Position numbers and translations under genes: made by a program. A stretch of 64,000 nucleotides of DNA from Ceratopteris richardii (Eukaryota > Streptophyta > Polypodiopsida > Polypodiales > Pteridaceae), in NCBI GenBank assembly GCA_020310875.1, contig CM035414.1, forward strand, positions 194,740,365 through 194,804,364, given 5' to 3'. The notes beneath the pieces were generated by a model. The model saw only the letters and a program-made list of their open reading frames with translations, did no database searches and was not told the DNA's origin. Shown here one piece after another: positions 1 to 12,790 of this stretch (positions within the stretch are counted from its first letter, which is position 1; each line of letters starts with the position of its first letter).

Positions 1-960
1 CTTCTCAACTAGATGCTTTGTGTCATCTCCTATTTCGACTTCATGAATTTTCCTTGGATCGTCCAAATAAAAGTGTAGAGCTACATTTCTTGCTACATGT
101 TTTGAGGAACTTAAGTCTATATAAATGACATGTTCATCTAATTTACCTTAGTTCATAGTCGTATTCATTAGAAGGAGTGATTCCTCCTTATTTTCTTCAT
201 CTGCATAGTTTTTGTAGTCTCTCCTTCCTTTGTATCCTCCTTGTTAGCTACTGTTGTTGTATGAACTATTAATATATCCATTGATTTTTTTTTAATCTTC
301 CTCTCGAGCTTGCAAGATCTCCTCTATTGTAATCTCTTCCTCTCTAGTTCGTAATATTCCTAAAAGAATTCTCAATATTGTGACTTGTTAGACCACATAT
401 GGCACATGGGAGATGAGCCTTGAGCTCCCCTCCCCCCCACCACCTTGTCTTCCTCCTCTACCTCTTCCTCTTAGTCCTCCACCAATTCTTGTAGAGTTTG
501 CTTCAGAGGTGCTACCTTCATCATTAGATTTCTTGCTCTTTCCTCTATTATCCTTCATTCTACTTTTATCTTTATAAAGAAAAGATGATTGACTACCTTT
601 AGACTTATCTCAATTCTTCATAAGCTTAGCCTCATGTGTAAACAATTGTTCCATGAAGGTGTTGAAATGAGGAACTTGCATGTCCATGTAGAGGTCCATG
701 GTTGTGGTGAAGGATTCCCATTTGCCATCTTGCTTTATTCCATTGATCAATGTCCATACTATTTTCCCTTCATCAATGACTTCTTCAATGCTTCCAAGTT
801 GGTCTCTTATGTACTTCATCTTGGTGATAAAACCACTCACACTGTGTTTGACTGTTTTCTTGCATGTGGCAAATTCCATCCACAATTGATTCTTCCTTGC
901 CTTGGTACTTGATGAAAAGAATGCTTCAAGAGCATCCCATGTCTCTTATGATGTCTTGCA
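1..960 (-). pseudogene. Copia gag-protease relic (Copia-a)
   Basis: Read on the minus strand, roughly 960 down to 610 gives a UBN2-type Copia capsid segment (WDALEAFFSSSTKARKNQLW, then KMKYIRDQLGSIEEVID). At 410-376 lies a zinc-knuckle-like motif, CAICGLTSHNIEN, whose last cysteine is missing. Near 120-80 the residues DLSSSKHV sit where the protease usually reads DSGASKHM, so the catalytic triplet is altered. The first ~80 codons of gag are absent and stops and frameshifts are present. The rest of pol lies outside the window or is lost. The family differs from the other Copia elements here. Confidence 0.75.
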
Positions 961-1064
961 AGTCCTAACATGCGGAAGTAGAATATTAGAAATAGATTTA
1001 AGTAATAATTACCTCTATTCTCTAGAGATGAGGTGAATCAGTTACCCATGATGTGTAGTTGTTA

Positions 1065-1073
1065 TGATACCAG
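1065..1073 (-). other. possible tRNA-Met primer-binding site of Copia-a
   Basis: The plus strand reads TGATACCA followed by G and then TGTGAGG. On the minus strand this is a TGGTATCA primer-binding core directly inside a candidate 5' LTR that would start at 1074 and extend to higher coordinates. It lies only about 100 bases from the gag relic, so a deletion between them is implied. The far LTR end was not located. Confidence 0.35.
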
Positions 1074-2129
1074 TGTGAGGAGGTGACGGTTTGAGTGGAG
1101 AGATGCGTTGGTGCGGCACCAAACCTACTCTACACCAGCCAATATAACTCTATGGATGCTTAGTAGACTTCCTTAGCTTCCCAAATGTGCATTAAGAACC
1201 ATCAACTCTTTTGGAATATTACTCTCAATTGTTTGCATGAAAATAGATGACTCCTATTTGCAAGGAATGTGAACAACATTCTATTTTTGGATGAAAATGT
1301 CTCAATGTTCTGCACTAAGCTCACAACTTGGTATGAATTCATTAAAGAGTTTTTGGACAAATCTAATTGATGTGTATAGCTAGCCAAAGCAAGTTATGTG
1401 ATGATTTGAATTATACCATACAAGGAGAAATAAATCGAGCATGTGTGGGTGGGAATCAACCCTAATTTTGAAGATCTAGAAGATGTGCACACACAATTAG
1501 CTTTTTAGATCAATATCTTAACATTTATTGACTCAAAGCTAATGAAATTTGATATATAGATACAAGAAGTTTTACTTTAAGCATACCAAGTCAATTCATG
1601 TCAAATGATTGCTCACATGTGGAGACATTGATAGAACAAGTTCATTGTATTCATGAAAGTACTGAAGTAGAATGAATAAAAGATTTTAATCAATGAAATA
1701 TATGGAAATATGAATGATATTGCACATATGCTTGCAAGGCTGTAGACACTTACACCTAGAGGATGCAATCTCAATGTAGACTTGGAGTTGTAGCTCAATC
1801 TCAGTCAAATACGTTGCACTATCCCCATGACTAAGAGACATGAGTATTTCTATATGATTTTGAATTTGGACTTGGTAGATAGCTACCCCAAAAGTGATCG
1901 TACATTCAAGACATGATTTGATTTAGATTCCAACTACTAGAGCTGTGGAATGGGATCCCTAATACCACAAAATTTCATCTTAAATTTTTACTTTTATCTT
2001 TATCCAAGATAAATACAAGGAAATTAACAAGCATGAGTTCTTATGTGAGTCTCTTTATGTAGAGTGAATTATGTGTGTAGTCCTCAAAGCTTGGCAAAGA
2101 TCTTAGGCTTGCTACTTACACCCAGCAGA
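1074..2129. other. no identifiable gene; possible LTR and decayed coding sequence
   Basis: The left part may be the Copia-a LTR. Between about 1400 and 1960 the plus strand gives short open pieces (for example NMNDIAHMLARL and HEYFYMILNLDLVDSYPKS) that look like a decayed gag-type protein. I cannot assign them to a family. No open frame longer than about 60 codons is present. Confidence 0.3.
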
Positions 2130-2326
2130 GGCATCGGTATGGGCGTCGGTAATATAGATGTTTATACTAACGTCTATACCGACGCTCATACTAACACCCA
2201 TACCGATGCGCATATCGATGCTTTAGTACCGATGTGCATATGGACACCTACACCAATGTCAGGGCAAAAATATGCGCGTTCATTTCCCTTGGTAAAAACC
2301 TTGGTATAGGTCTATCTGTTGTAGTG
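2130..2326 (+). mobile_element. CACTA 3' terminal stub (CACTA-1)
   Basis: The segment closely matches the 3' end of the complete CACTA at 56795-57082. It has repeated ATACCGACG-type motifs, then GGTAAAAACCTTGGTAT, and it ends in TGTTGTAGTG at 2317-2326. That is the inverse of CACTACAACA, the canonical CACTA terminus. No internal part or left terminus was found, so this is a stub. If CAA at 2327-2329 is the target duplication, its partner is not identifiable. Confidence 0.8.
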
Positions 2327-2479
2327 CAACAATAATTTCGAAGTAGTCTTTCCCTCATATCTAATATAAATTTAGGTCCAAGCTAAAAACAACCATCGTC
2401 TTCCAACTTATTATTGTCGTGCAAAACATGAGCAACATCAAGTACATATGTTTGACGTAAGCTAAGGTGAAATACAAGG

Positions 2480-2975
2480 TGCACATTTCAATGCTCAGGC
2501 TACTCCAAAACATATGCAGGACATATATTTTTTTCCCTTAAAATTTAAAGAGATCTGCATATTGTAGAGAAAGTCTATTATCCTTCCCGAACAACAAGAT
2601 AGATCGATTAGGATTGACCTTCAGAAATTCCATTTCCCCTATTTAAAATTCCAATTTTATTGTCTTCAAATAATAGAATTTTGTTTGTCTTTACTAAGCT
2701 TCTTTTATGTTGTGCTTAATTTTCCCACGTTCTTAATCCATTTTCTCAAGCATTTCTTTAGATACTTCTACTTTATTAGAGAATTGAGATAAGGAAGGTG
2801 GTTTGAAACAATTATAACCATGCATATCCTCAAACATATTAATTTTTATAGATGCATGCCATGCACTAATATATGAAAAATCAATTAAGGGTAAGCACTC
2901 ACTCCAATTATCTTGCTTTTCATTCACATACATATGAAACATATCTTCAAGTACTTAATATGCCTATTCGATTTT
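2480..2975 (-). pseudogene. Ty3/gypsy integrase C-terminal relic
   Basis: On the minus strand, 2942-2733 is open and reads NEKQDNWSECLPLIDFSY and then SNKVEVSKEMLEKMD. This is the segment just past the catalytic glutamate of gypsy integrases (family pattern: QDNWdelLPLaEFAYN). Reading on toward 2480 gives a basic region in several frames. The relic is cut on its upstream side by the LTR of Copia-b. Confidence 0.65.
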
Positions 2976-3215
2976 TGTTGGAGATTATTGCAATTTGAGG
3001 TTTGCGGAAGCACACAAACAACATAAGGAAGAAGAAGAAGCTTGGAGCACAACACACAATACTCAATGTATTACCACTAAAATGTACAAAGATAACTCAC
3101 TCATTACGGTAATAGGCATACATACAAGTCAGTGCAAAAATACCCCGTAAAGAGGGAAAAAGTGCCCTAGTGGTCCCAGTGTGTTCAAACACATCACAAC
3201 CTAAATATATGAACA
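2976..3215 (-). repeat. 3' LTR of Copia-b with adjacent polypurine tract
   Basis: A 240-base LTR starts TGTTGG and ends GAACA on the plus strand, which gives the TG...CA ends of an LTR on the element strand. It aligns along its length with the LTRs at 15087-15315 and 18510-18739, sharing the AAGAAGAAGAAGCTT and GTAAAGAGGGAAAAA landmarks. Immediately inside it (3216-3232) the minus strand reads AAGGGGCAATT, the polypurine tract. Confidence 0.85.
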
Positions 3216-3278
3216 AATTGCCCCTTGGAGTGATGTAGTGAACAAGGAGCCGGCACTCATGTATAAGGAAGTCCCAAG

Positions 3279-4800
3279 CTAGGTGGAATCAATCCACAAA
3301 AGGAAGTACACCCAAAGCTTTGTAGAAAGCTTCAAACTTCTCCCTATGCATAGCCTTTCTGAAAAGGTCTGCAATGTTCTCCTCTCTGAGCACATATGCC
3401 AAGCTGATCTCTCCACTAGAGAACCTCTCCCTAACATAATGATAGTGCACCTCAATGTGCTTAATGTGAGCATGGAACACAAGGTTTCTTGCAATCGCCA
3501 ATGTGCTCTAAGTATCAGTGAAGATGTATGTGGCAAAAGACTCAGCAACACCCAAATCAGTCATAAGGCATCTGAGCCACATACACTAAACACTCGCTGT
3601 GAATGCTACCCTATACTCAGCCTCTCAACTAGAAGTGGCCAAAGTAGGATAATTCTTGCTCAACTAAGATATGCATGAGTTACCAAGCATGAAACAAAAA
3701 CACCTGGTAGACACTCGAGTGTCGTAGCAAGAAGCCCACTCAAAGTCAGAAAAAGCATGTAAATGCGGCAACAGTGATCCCCCCTTGGGATAAAACAATC
3801 CAAGTATTCGGATACCTCTCAAGTAGCGAAAGATGCACCTAAATGCCTTCTAATGCTTGGCACCTAGGCAGTGCATAGACCTTTGCATCAGCGAGACAAC
3901 AAACACAATGTATGGCTCAGTAATTCATAAGTAAATCAAACATCCAATAGCCTATTGATAGAGAACAATATCAAATGAATCTCAAACATCATGAATACTC
4001 AACCATAAACATGTCTCCATAGGAGTGGCAATAGGTTTATAGTCTTCAAGGCCAAAACACTATAATAATGTGTCATTATCTTTTGTTTCACATAAAGCTA
4101 TTTTACCATCAACTTGCATAAGTCGAATTCCCAAATAATGATGCAAACACCCAAAATCAAACATCACAAGCGAGGCACATAGATCAACCTTAAAATCAGC
4201 AATATGCTTCTCATGATGACCAGTGAATAGCATGTCATCAACATACACAACAATGATTAGAAGCATATCATTTGCATGCTTAACCTATAACGTGCTCTCA
4301 GTTGGACTGTTCCCAAAACCATGTGTAATGAGGTAGGCATGTATCTTTTCATACCAAGCACGTGGTGCTTGCTTCAAACCATATAATGCCTTTTTAAACC
4401 TACATAATTTGTTTTCATGCCCTTTTTGCACAAAGCCACACGGCTGAAAAACATAAACTTCTTCATGCAAGTCACCATTCAGAAATGTAGTTTTAATGTC
4501 CAGTTGATGTATATTCCAACCATGATGAGTTGCAAGTGCACACATGCTACCAACAATAGTCATTTGGCATGTAGGAGCAAAGTTCTCATCAAAATCATGC
4601 CTCTTTCCTGAGCATAACCCTTTGCAAGAAGCCTAGCCTTATACCTATCACATTTTAGCTTGTATACATACTTAGTGCCAATAGCCTTCTTGCCAGGAAA
4701 AAAATCACATAAAGACCAAGTACCATTCTTCATTATAGCATCATATTTTGATTGCATAGCACCCTTCCAATTTTATGAATTTTGCACTTCATTAAATTAA
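3279..4800 (-). pseudogene. Copia-b reverse transcriptase and RNase H
   Basis: On the minus strand the RVT_2 domain runs from about 4800 (AMQSKYDAIMKNGTWSL) through QLDIKTTFLNGDL and KALYGLKQAPRAWYEK to the active-site motif YVDDM near 4230. RNase H follows, ending with HIEVHYHYVRERF, IADLFRKAMHREKFEAF and GVLPFVD at about 3289. Short gaps and frame changes occur near 4570, 4270, 4000 and 3550. The RT active site itself is unmutated. The parts would act together as one polyprotein domain in replication. Confidence 0.85.
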
Positions 4801-5199
4801 ATAGGCTCATTCTTATCACAAATACTAGAGTTAGCCATAGCATAGCAATCTAATGCAAAAGAAGCACTATGAGAGTCAGAACAAGTACAATATGACAAAG
4901 GTTCATCTAATTTGTTATCACATAAAGTTTGCACCAGCCATTTGGGCATAGTTTTTGCCTCCCTCAATATCAGTTGTCTCATCAACAAGTGCATCATGTA
5001 TATCTGCATAAAAAATGGATTGATGTGCATCATCAAATCAAACTTGCGAAGGCTAAGAAGTTGCCTCATTAGGACCAGCACTATACTCTCCACCTATAAA
5101 AAGAGGCAGCAAAGTATCATGCATATCTTTGGAGCTAACATATGTTTGGTTAGTACATGAAAATAATGGCTCAATAGAATCATCCACAAAAACATCACG

Positions 5200-5840
5200 C
5201 GTAACCAAAATGTGTTTAATCTATGGATGATACAGATGATAGCCTTCGCTTTTAGAACTATACCCAACAAAGATACATTTTACAACTTTATCATCCAATG
5301 GCCTGCGTAGTTGTTGAGGCGCTAATGGAGATGCCAGATAACCAAAAACATGTAGATGAGCAACATATGACTTAAAAGAATGTCAATCCTCCTAGGGAGT
5401 GATACACTTCAATGCCTTAGTGAAACACATGTTAAGTACATATGCTACATACATTACAACCTCAAGCAGAAACTCTGTGGTAAAGCCCGACTCTTGACTA
5501 TACACCTCGCCATCTCCATGAGTGACTCGTCTTTCGTTTAGAAACTCCATTCTATTGAGGTGTATACAAAAATATACATTGATGTTTTATCCACGTTTTG
5601 TCGGAAATGCATTGAAAGCAAAAGACATATATTCCCTCCCTTGATTAGAATCTAGAGTGCCCATTTTACATGCTCACAAATTTTTAGCCAAAACCCGAAA
5701 CTTTTCGAAGCATATAAACACTTTGGACTTTGCTTTCAGTGGATATACCCATGCATGCCAAGAAAAATCATCAATGAAAGTCACAAAGTAAATATAATTT
5801 CCAAAAGAGGGTGTCTCCATAGGACAACAAACATCACTCT
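5200..5840 (-). pseudogene. Copia-b integrase relic
   Basis: The minus strand reads FIDDFSWHAWVYPLKAKSKV for the first catalytic block. Near 5330-5230 it reads KCIFVGYSSKSEGYHLY, the usual integrase-to-RT linker of Copia. The middle block carrying the second Asp is poorly preserved (GTLDSNQGREY). Frame changes and stops break the domain. Confidence 0.8.
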
Positions 5841-5973
5841 CAAGAGCCTACAATTTTTGAGAAGCTCAAACTGAACCATCTCTTGGAAATGAGAAATATT
5901 GCATTTTGCCCAAAATACATTCTTTAGAGACATCTTTACCAAGTTCCTCAAGCTTTGGCAGAGAGGACACCAT

Positions 5974-6640
5974 TTAAGATTTTTGCAGGTGTAGGAAACT
6001 AGCAAAATTGAGATGATCAAAGTGTGCATCCCAAAGCTTTGCATCTAAGAGAGCTTGAGAATCATGTTCTACACATGCTGCATCACTCAAAGACTTTTTG
6101 TCGTCTATGAGATTATACAACCCATAACATAGAATGCCATAAGAAATAATGATGTCCCCATTTGACAGATCATGAATCGTACATCTATCATCAATAAATT
6201 TTACAACCAAACGAATCTTGGCTAAAGCTGAAGCTAATATCAAATTCTTCTTGATCCCTCGCACAAATAAAGCATCTGACAATGTAAAAGAACTACCATC
6301 AACAATAGTCATAATGATCTTACCAACTCCCATGACAGGATAAGAGGAGTTATTAGCACATGCAATAGTATTCCCTGTAGGGGCAAGCTTGAGTGAAGTG
6401 AAGACACTCTACTGCGAGGTAATATGTTTGGTTGCCCCACTATTAAAGTACCAAACATCTGACTCTATTGTAGACATACATTGTTCATGAGAAGATGGGT
6501 CATAAGTGCAAACAATGGTAAATGCCCATTCTTCAATGTGCAGAAGACTAGGAGACTCTATTTTGGGTGTAGAGGCTTGTGCAACAACCATTCTAGCCTC
6601 TTTCTTCCTTACCTCTTTAGTAGCCACTTTTGGAGAGCTC
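5974..6640 (-). pseudogene. Copia-b protease and GAG-pre-integrase
   Basis: The protease motif reads WYFNSGATKHITS near 6430-6409. The catalytic Asp of the DSG triplet is Asn, so the enzyme would be inactive. Downstream, MGVGKIIMTIVDGSSFTLSD and KLWDAHFDHLNFASFL match the GAG-pre-integrase region. Copia-e shows the same stretch with a different lesion. Confidence 0.85.
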
Positions 6641-7480
6641 TTTATGAGATGATCATTTCCTTTACAATATTTGCAAAAAAAATCTGCTTCTTTGTTTTCT
6701 TCTCATATCTCTCATGCTTCTTTGATTGTGTAGAATTAGAAGATTTCTGCATACCAGTAGAGGTGCTCTATTTACCTTTGCCCTTCTGACTATCCACGAA
6801 AGCTTGATATGCAACACACATAATGGATATATTCTACCTCAAATGTTAAAGCATTTGGATTGCCTTTCATCGTCAAACAAAGAGTGGAAGAAAAAGTAAA
6901 ATATGAATCCGAAAGACCATTTAGAATAGTCTACACAAGTGACCTATCACTCAATACTTCATTAGCAAAAATAAACTATTCCTTCAAATATTTGATCTTT
7001 GTCAAAAAATTATCCATGGAATCCCTTCATTCATGTGCTCACTCTCCAAATGTTTTTGGAGGTAAGCAACACGAGCTTCATTCCTTGCCTTGTATAAATT
7101 GGTAAGTGTATCCTAAGCATCCTTAGTTGTTTTGCAAGAGTGAATGTGATTAATAATGGCACATTTGATACAAAAGGCTCTCAATGCATGTACTTTAGAA
7201 TCTCTACCATCCCAAAAAGTTTACTCTATAGTAGATGCAACAAGAACCACAACACGAATAGAAACATGAAGAATATCATCATCTTCAATGCCCTACACAT
7301 CACCTTAAGCAATTGTGTTTGCAAGTGTTATAGGACATTTTACAACACCCATACGATATTCCACACTACTTTTGCAACCAATACATGATGCATCATATAA
7401 GCCCATAATGGATAATTGGTACCATCCAACTTATGCTCAACAGCCAACATACTGAATATATCATTGCTTTCAACAATGGC
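6640..7480 (-). pseudogene. Copia-b gag relic
   Basis: Minus-strand fragments match the gag of Copia-e at 17200-18154: the start region (ESNDIF, LDGTNYPLWAYMM), the middle (NEARVAYLQKHLE-type block near 7060) and the basic zinc-knuckle approach near 6680. No long open frame survives, and the start codon position reads as Val instead of Met. Confidence 0.75.
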
Positions 7481-7781
7481 CACTAACTAAAATATCTTGA
7501 TGCAGACTTGTAGACCTGTAGTAGACTGTTAGACCCTTATATTGGCGAACCAAAACTTGTATATATGTTTGGCACAAAAAGACAAAATTTCTTGCACAAG
7601 GATTGCGATATTATGTTTAAAGGCCAAAAGCGAGCTGAAATCAGGATTTCACCACTATGGAGAGAAGTAGTTTTGAGCTCCTAATCACCTTGAGTATGCT
7701 CAAGTAAATCCTAAAGTGAGGATTGATTCTCTCTTGACTTAACTACCAAATGATATGCGATTATATGCTTCCTAACTCCTT

Positions 7782-9092
7782 GTGGGTTTATTGACCTTTT
7801 ACAAAGGTAATTGTAGTGCAAAGTTACAAGAGTTTGTACATATGAAGCCTAGGCAAAATCATACAAAGGGTAATTTTGTTCACAAACAAAATCATAAAAA
7901 TGTACTAATGATGACTGTGAGTACAGATGCAACTCATAACAATGATATATGGTATCTTGACAATGGATCTAGTAATCATTTGAGCAATAATGTTGACTTT
8001 TCTACTAATTTGCATGCACCTTTGTTTGATGGTAGGGTTGAAATAGGTGATAGCTCAATGCATAAAATAACGCAAGTTGGAGGTCAAATGGTGGAGCATG
8101 GCTATCAAATATAGTTCAACAAACCTAGGTGTTTTGTTGAAATCCAAAATAAAATTATAAATTCTTGGCAAAAGGTCAAGGAGAAGGAAGACTTTTTACG
8201 TTGAAGTTAACTCCTAATTTTGTTTCTTATTATTTAGTTGGTAATAATAAGATCTCTCAAATTGAGTTATGGCATAAGTGAACAGGACATGTAAACATAC
8301 ATAAATTGAAGAACATGGATAAAACAAAGATTGTTGTTGGTTTGCTTTATATTTCAAAACAAAATATGATACATTTGTGATGCTTGTTAGTTTGGTAAGC
8401 AAGCAAGGCATCATTTTTCTAGTACAAGATTGCAAAGCAAGGATTAATTAAAATCAGTGCATACTGATGTTTGGGGTCATAGGAAGGAGCCATGAGTTAC
8501 AGATAGTAAGTATTATGTTACTTTGGTGGATGATTTTAGCCGAATGACTTTTGTGTGTTTTCTTAAGCATAAGAGTGACGTGTTTGACTGCTTTGTCAAA
8601 CTCAAAGCAATGGCAGAAAAACAAACAGAAAAGTTCATTAAAAGGTTAAGATTTGATGGTGGTAGTGAATATTTTTCAAGAATGTTTAATGATTTTCTTT
8701 GGAATGAAGGTATAAAAAGAGAACTCACTTGCAGATATATTCCCTAGTAAAAAGGAGTGGCTAAAAGGAGGAATAGGATTATCGTAGAAATAGCAAGAGC
8801 AATGCTAAATGAAAAGCATATGCCATTGAAGTTTTGGGCTGAAGCGATAAATACAATAGTATATTTGATGAATTTTATGCCAACATCTACAACAAATAAT
8901 GTAACTCCTTTTTAGGTTTCGTATAATAGAAAACCTATTATTGATCACTTGTGTGTGTTTGGTTGTGTTTGTTTTGCTATGGTTCCATATGCATTGAGAA
9001 CTAAACTAGAGCCAAAAGCAGAGAAATGTATTTTCATGGGTTATATGAATAATTAGAAAGGATATAAGTGCTATAATCCAATAAGTAAGGAA
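7782..9092 (+). pseudogene. Copia-c protease and integrase
   Basis: Protease motif DIWYLDNGSSNHLSNN lies near 7950; the triplet reads DNG instead of DSG or DTG. The integrase core includes VDDFSRMTFVCFLKHKSDVF (from 8526) and RFDGGSEYFSRMFNDFL (second Asp block). The expected NGVAERRNR block reads KGVAKRRNRI after a stop at 8745, so the catalytic Glu is Lys. The C-terminal linker KCIFMGYMNN-KGYKCYNP ends near 9090. Confidence 0.8.
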
Positions 9093-10940
9093 ATGATTGT
9101 CAGTTGTGATGTACGTTTTGATGAGTTGTTGTCTTGGTATAGAGATCCTATTTTGCAGGTTCAAGAAGAAATGCAAGAAGAAATTGAGGATGGTTTACGT
9201 GATACTATAGGAGTAAGCTCAGAAGATGAGAATAGTCATATTGAGGAAATATTATCACCTACATCAATAGAGAAAGATAAAGGTAAAGAAAAGCTTGTTA
9301 AGTTATGATATAGAAATTAATGAAATTTCTAAATCTAATTTTATTAGACATGAACATGAACTTAAGAGAATTTCAAGAGAAAGAAAGCCCACACAAAGGT
9401 ACATTGAGTCTTATTGTGATTCACATTCATCTTTTATATCAAAAGTTATTGAAGAAAAGGAACCTACATGTTTCGATGATTCTAATTGGTCCAATGCAAT
9501 GCAAGAAGAAATAGATGCATTGTATGAGAATAGGACATGGCAGCTTGTACCACGAGATAATAAGATAAAGGTAATTGGAAATAAGTGGATATTTCATACT
9601 AAATGAAATAATGATGGTTCTATTTCTAGGTGCAAGGCAATATTAGTTGCAAAAGGCTCTACAAAAACATATGGAATTGATTATGAAGAGGCATTTAGCC
9701 AAGTTGCAAGAAAGTCAATTATAGAAACAATTTTAAGTATTGCATCAAGTAAATGTGGGGATATATTTCAGCTTGATGTTAAAATGCATTTTTGAATGGT
9801 GATTATAAGAACAAGTTTATATGGAGCAACCAGAAGGATTTAAAAATAAAAAGTATCCAAATTTTGTTTGCAAGCTAACAAAAGCATTATATGGTATGAA
9901 ATAGACACCTAGAGCTTGGAATCATCGAATGGTAAGCTGATTTGGAAGCTCAAGAATACAAACCAAGTGTTGTAGATCCACTCTTTATATGTTAAGTTTT
10001 TAACAGATCAATGTGTGTATATTTGCATTTATGTTGATGATCTAATTATGAGGGGAAGTGCTATTGATGATATTGATGAAGTTAAAAAGAGACTTGCTAC
10101 AGAATTTAATATTTAAGATCTCAAGATTTTGATGTTATGCATTGGGGATTGAAGTCATGTGTTTTACTTCAAAACTTTGGTTTGTGAGAATGTTAAGCAT
10201 TTGCAAATCCTTTGGAACCTAATGTAAAATTGAGTATACATGATGATGTTAATTTTGAAAAAGTAGACATATATAGATTACTGATTGGATCATTGTTGTA
10301 TGCTATAAGTACACGAGTGAATATTGGTTATGAAGTTGGAGTACTTTCGTAGTTCATGCACAAGACTAGAGATGTACATTGGAATGTGGTTAAGCGTGTG
10401 CTATGCTATTTAAAAGGCACTTTGAACGATGATTTATTTTACTCACATGATATTAATCTTGATATTAAAGCTTTTATTGATGAAGATTGGGCAAGAAATA
10501 AAGATGATCGACGCAACATGAGTGGCTACATATTAATGATGGGGAATCAGCTTGTATCATGGAGTTCAAAGAAACAACCGGAAGTGGTGCTTTCATCTAT
10601 AGAAGTAGAGTATCGTGCGCTTGCAGAATTGACATGTAAATAAATGTGGTTCAAAAAGTTATTTGAAGATTTACATCTTCTCTATATAACTCCACTAATT
10701 TATGGTGAAAATATGTGTAGTATACATTTGGCAACTAATCCAGTTTTTCATGCACCTACCAAGCACATCCAAGTTCATTACCATTATGTTCGTGAGAAGG
10801 TAGTATTCAAAGAGATTAACATTTCTTTTATATCTTCAAAATATCATCTTGTAGATATAATGACAAAAGCTCTTGATGGAACGACGTTAAAAAGATTCAA
10901 ACAATTGGTTGGATTGCTAGAATATTCAAGCAAAGCTTGA
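9093..10940 (+). pseudogene. Copia-c reverse transcriptase and RNase H
   Basis: From 9295, NWSNAMQEEIDALYENRTWQ and VIGNKWIFHTK begin RVT_2. YVDDLIMRGS near 10030 is the active site and is intact. QLDVK near 9775 is followed by a frameshift. RNase H (10356-10940) is open except for one in-frame TAA at 10641-10643: SGYILMMGNQLVSWSSKKQP, EVEYRALAELTCK, stop, then MWFKKLFEDLHLL and HYVREKVVFKEI to the end. Confidence 0.85.
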
Positions 10941-11408
10941 GGGGGAGAATGTTGCACATCCTTTTTTAAGGAAAAGCATTTTTGTTCAAGACCATTCTTT
11001 TCACACTTTAGATGTCACCCATTATTTTTGGCAAAAGATTAATTCAAAGTTGACCATTCTTTTAGTGATTTAAGTTAATATCCATTACTTTTGTCAAAAC
11101 GTTGTTGAAAAACTTTTTAGTTTAGTCCAATCCTTTAGTGCTTTAATTATCCTTCACTATTTTTGTAAAAGAAAATCACTGGTACATATTCACTCTCAAA
11201 ACCCTGTAAAAAGAGCTTAGGAATGTAGTTTTGTAGAGAACGTAGTTGATACTAGATCAATGTGATTATTCAAACATTTCTTTTTGAATAGACCATATAA
11301 CTTCTTCATATCTATTTTTTCTTCATCTCCTCTATCATCTCTCGAATTTACACTTTTTTGTGCTTCCCTTCATGCTTGCATTTTGTGCTACATCTTATAG
11401 CACGAACA
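10939..11408 (+). repeat. polypurine tract and candidate 3' LTR of Copia-c
   Basis: The polyprotein stop at 10938-10940 overlaps a purine run (GAGGGGGAGAA, 10939-10949), followed by TGTTGCACATCC from 10950, the expected start of the 3' LTR. The end is placed tentatively at CGAACA (11408). No second LTR is available for comparison, so the right boundary is uncertain. Confidence 0.5.
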
Positions 11409-11622
11409 TTTTACACTAATGCACAAAAATACATCACTAATATTTCATAGGATGGTGATACCATTGACACTCTAGTTTCAAAATGTTGAAAGTATGGATG
11501 GCTTAATTCTTTTGTTGCTTCTACTTTTGATGATTAACAAGAAGCACCAAAAGCATTTTTTAAAACGTGCTATCCTCGTAGAAGTGATGGGTTTCTTAGT
11601 TTCCTACTACAACACGATCGGA

Positions 11623-12172
11623 CTCAAGATCTTCAAGAACTTTCAGAGTATTCTATTAGAGTATGCCATAAGATTGATGTCTAGAAAGATCTTTATTCCA
11701 TCCATGGCATTCCATTGTTTATGAGCTCTAGGATATAAAATCGAAAAATAAAAGAATCCCGCATTAACGGAATCAAAGATTTATAAACCTATTTTACAAA
11801 ACTTTATGAGTTTTTTTATGTCGCTTTTGTATAAGTCTGTCTTCTGTAGTTGGCACACTTGGCACACACTTCTCTTCAAATAGTTCAAAGCGATTGCTTT
11901 TCGAGAGAATAGAAAGATTTCAAACGTATTATTTCATGTGTCGGCACAATATAAGTTCCAAATTACGGTGTGTAGATGTACCTCTTACTTTTAGTTTGTT
12001 ACCTGAGGCGACATTATTCATCTATTTCTATTATCGCTACTGTTTGGAACCATCATGTATGGTATCCATTCAACATATTCTGAGTTGCTAGGAGCAAAGT
12101 TCTTTCAACGATTTGTTGTTATGTGAATTTATCATGGATGAAAGTTGTCCTTGTTAAGAGAGAAGGGATTTT
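11623..12172 (+). repeat. dispersed 540-bp repeat, copy 1
   Basis: This stretch and 63455-64000 align in the same orientation over their whole length, from CTCAAGATCTTCAAGAAC to GTCCTTGTTAAGAGAGA, with scattered substitutions and small indels. Both copies follow Copia-c-family sequence. Neither encodes a recognisable protein, although a ~65-80 codon frame beginning MLFER is present in both. It could be part of an LTR or untranslated region of an unrecognised element. Confidence 0.85.
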
Positions 12173-12687
12173 ATATAGATCTTGTCCGCTGCATCCCATT
12201 CTTTCTTTGAGGGCTTTGGATCTTCGACCATTAGTACTCTCCTTATATTTTAGGTCTAGATATTTAAGATTAGGGGTTTAGGGTTTAGGCATACTTATAA
12301 CTCAATTACATTTATATTAAGAAAAAATATAGAAAAAAATAAGAAAAAAGTGTGAATATATAAATAAACATATATATAAAATAGGATTAGGGGTTTAGAT
12401 TTTTATAGGTGTTTAATTCTTTAGGTTTTAGTATTTTAGGTTTAAGTCTAACTCTTTTTTATTAGGGTTTTAGGGTTTTAACACCCACATAACATATATA
12501 CACACATACACATACACATATAATACATATATACATGTATATACACATGCATACAGAAATATACATATTTTAGGTCTAGATCTTTAAGATTAGGGTTTTA
12601 GGGTTTAGGCATACATATAAGTCAATTAAATTTATATAAAGCGAAAATATAGAAAAAATTTGAAGAGAAAATCTGAATATATAAATA

Positions 12688-12790
<103 letters not shown>

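Larger units (their letters stand above)
2976..7700 (-). mobile_element. Copia-b, minus strand, 3' LTR retained, 5' LTR lost
   Basis: In element order (high to low coordinate) it holds an untranslated leader (about 7700-7480), gag, protease, integrase, reverse transcriptase, RNase H, a polypurine tract and the 3' LTR. Stops and frameshifts occur in every domain. The leader stops before the primer-binding site, so the 5' LTR was deleted or replaced at the junction with Copia-c. Copia-d and Copia-e belong to the same family, judged by shared LTR, leader and gag sequence. Confidence 0.9.
7782..11408 (+). mobile_element. Copia-c, plus strand, 5' end missing
   Basis: Domains run protease (7920-8110), GAG-pre-integrase (8200-8440), integrase (8440-9090), linker (9093-9310), reverse transcriptase (9295-10350), RNase H (10356-10940), polypurine tract and a candidate 3' LTR. 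Gag and 5' LTR are absent. It sits head-to-head with the cut end of Copia-b. Copia-i and Copia-j at 61.4-63.5 kb belong to the same family. Confidence 0.85.
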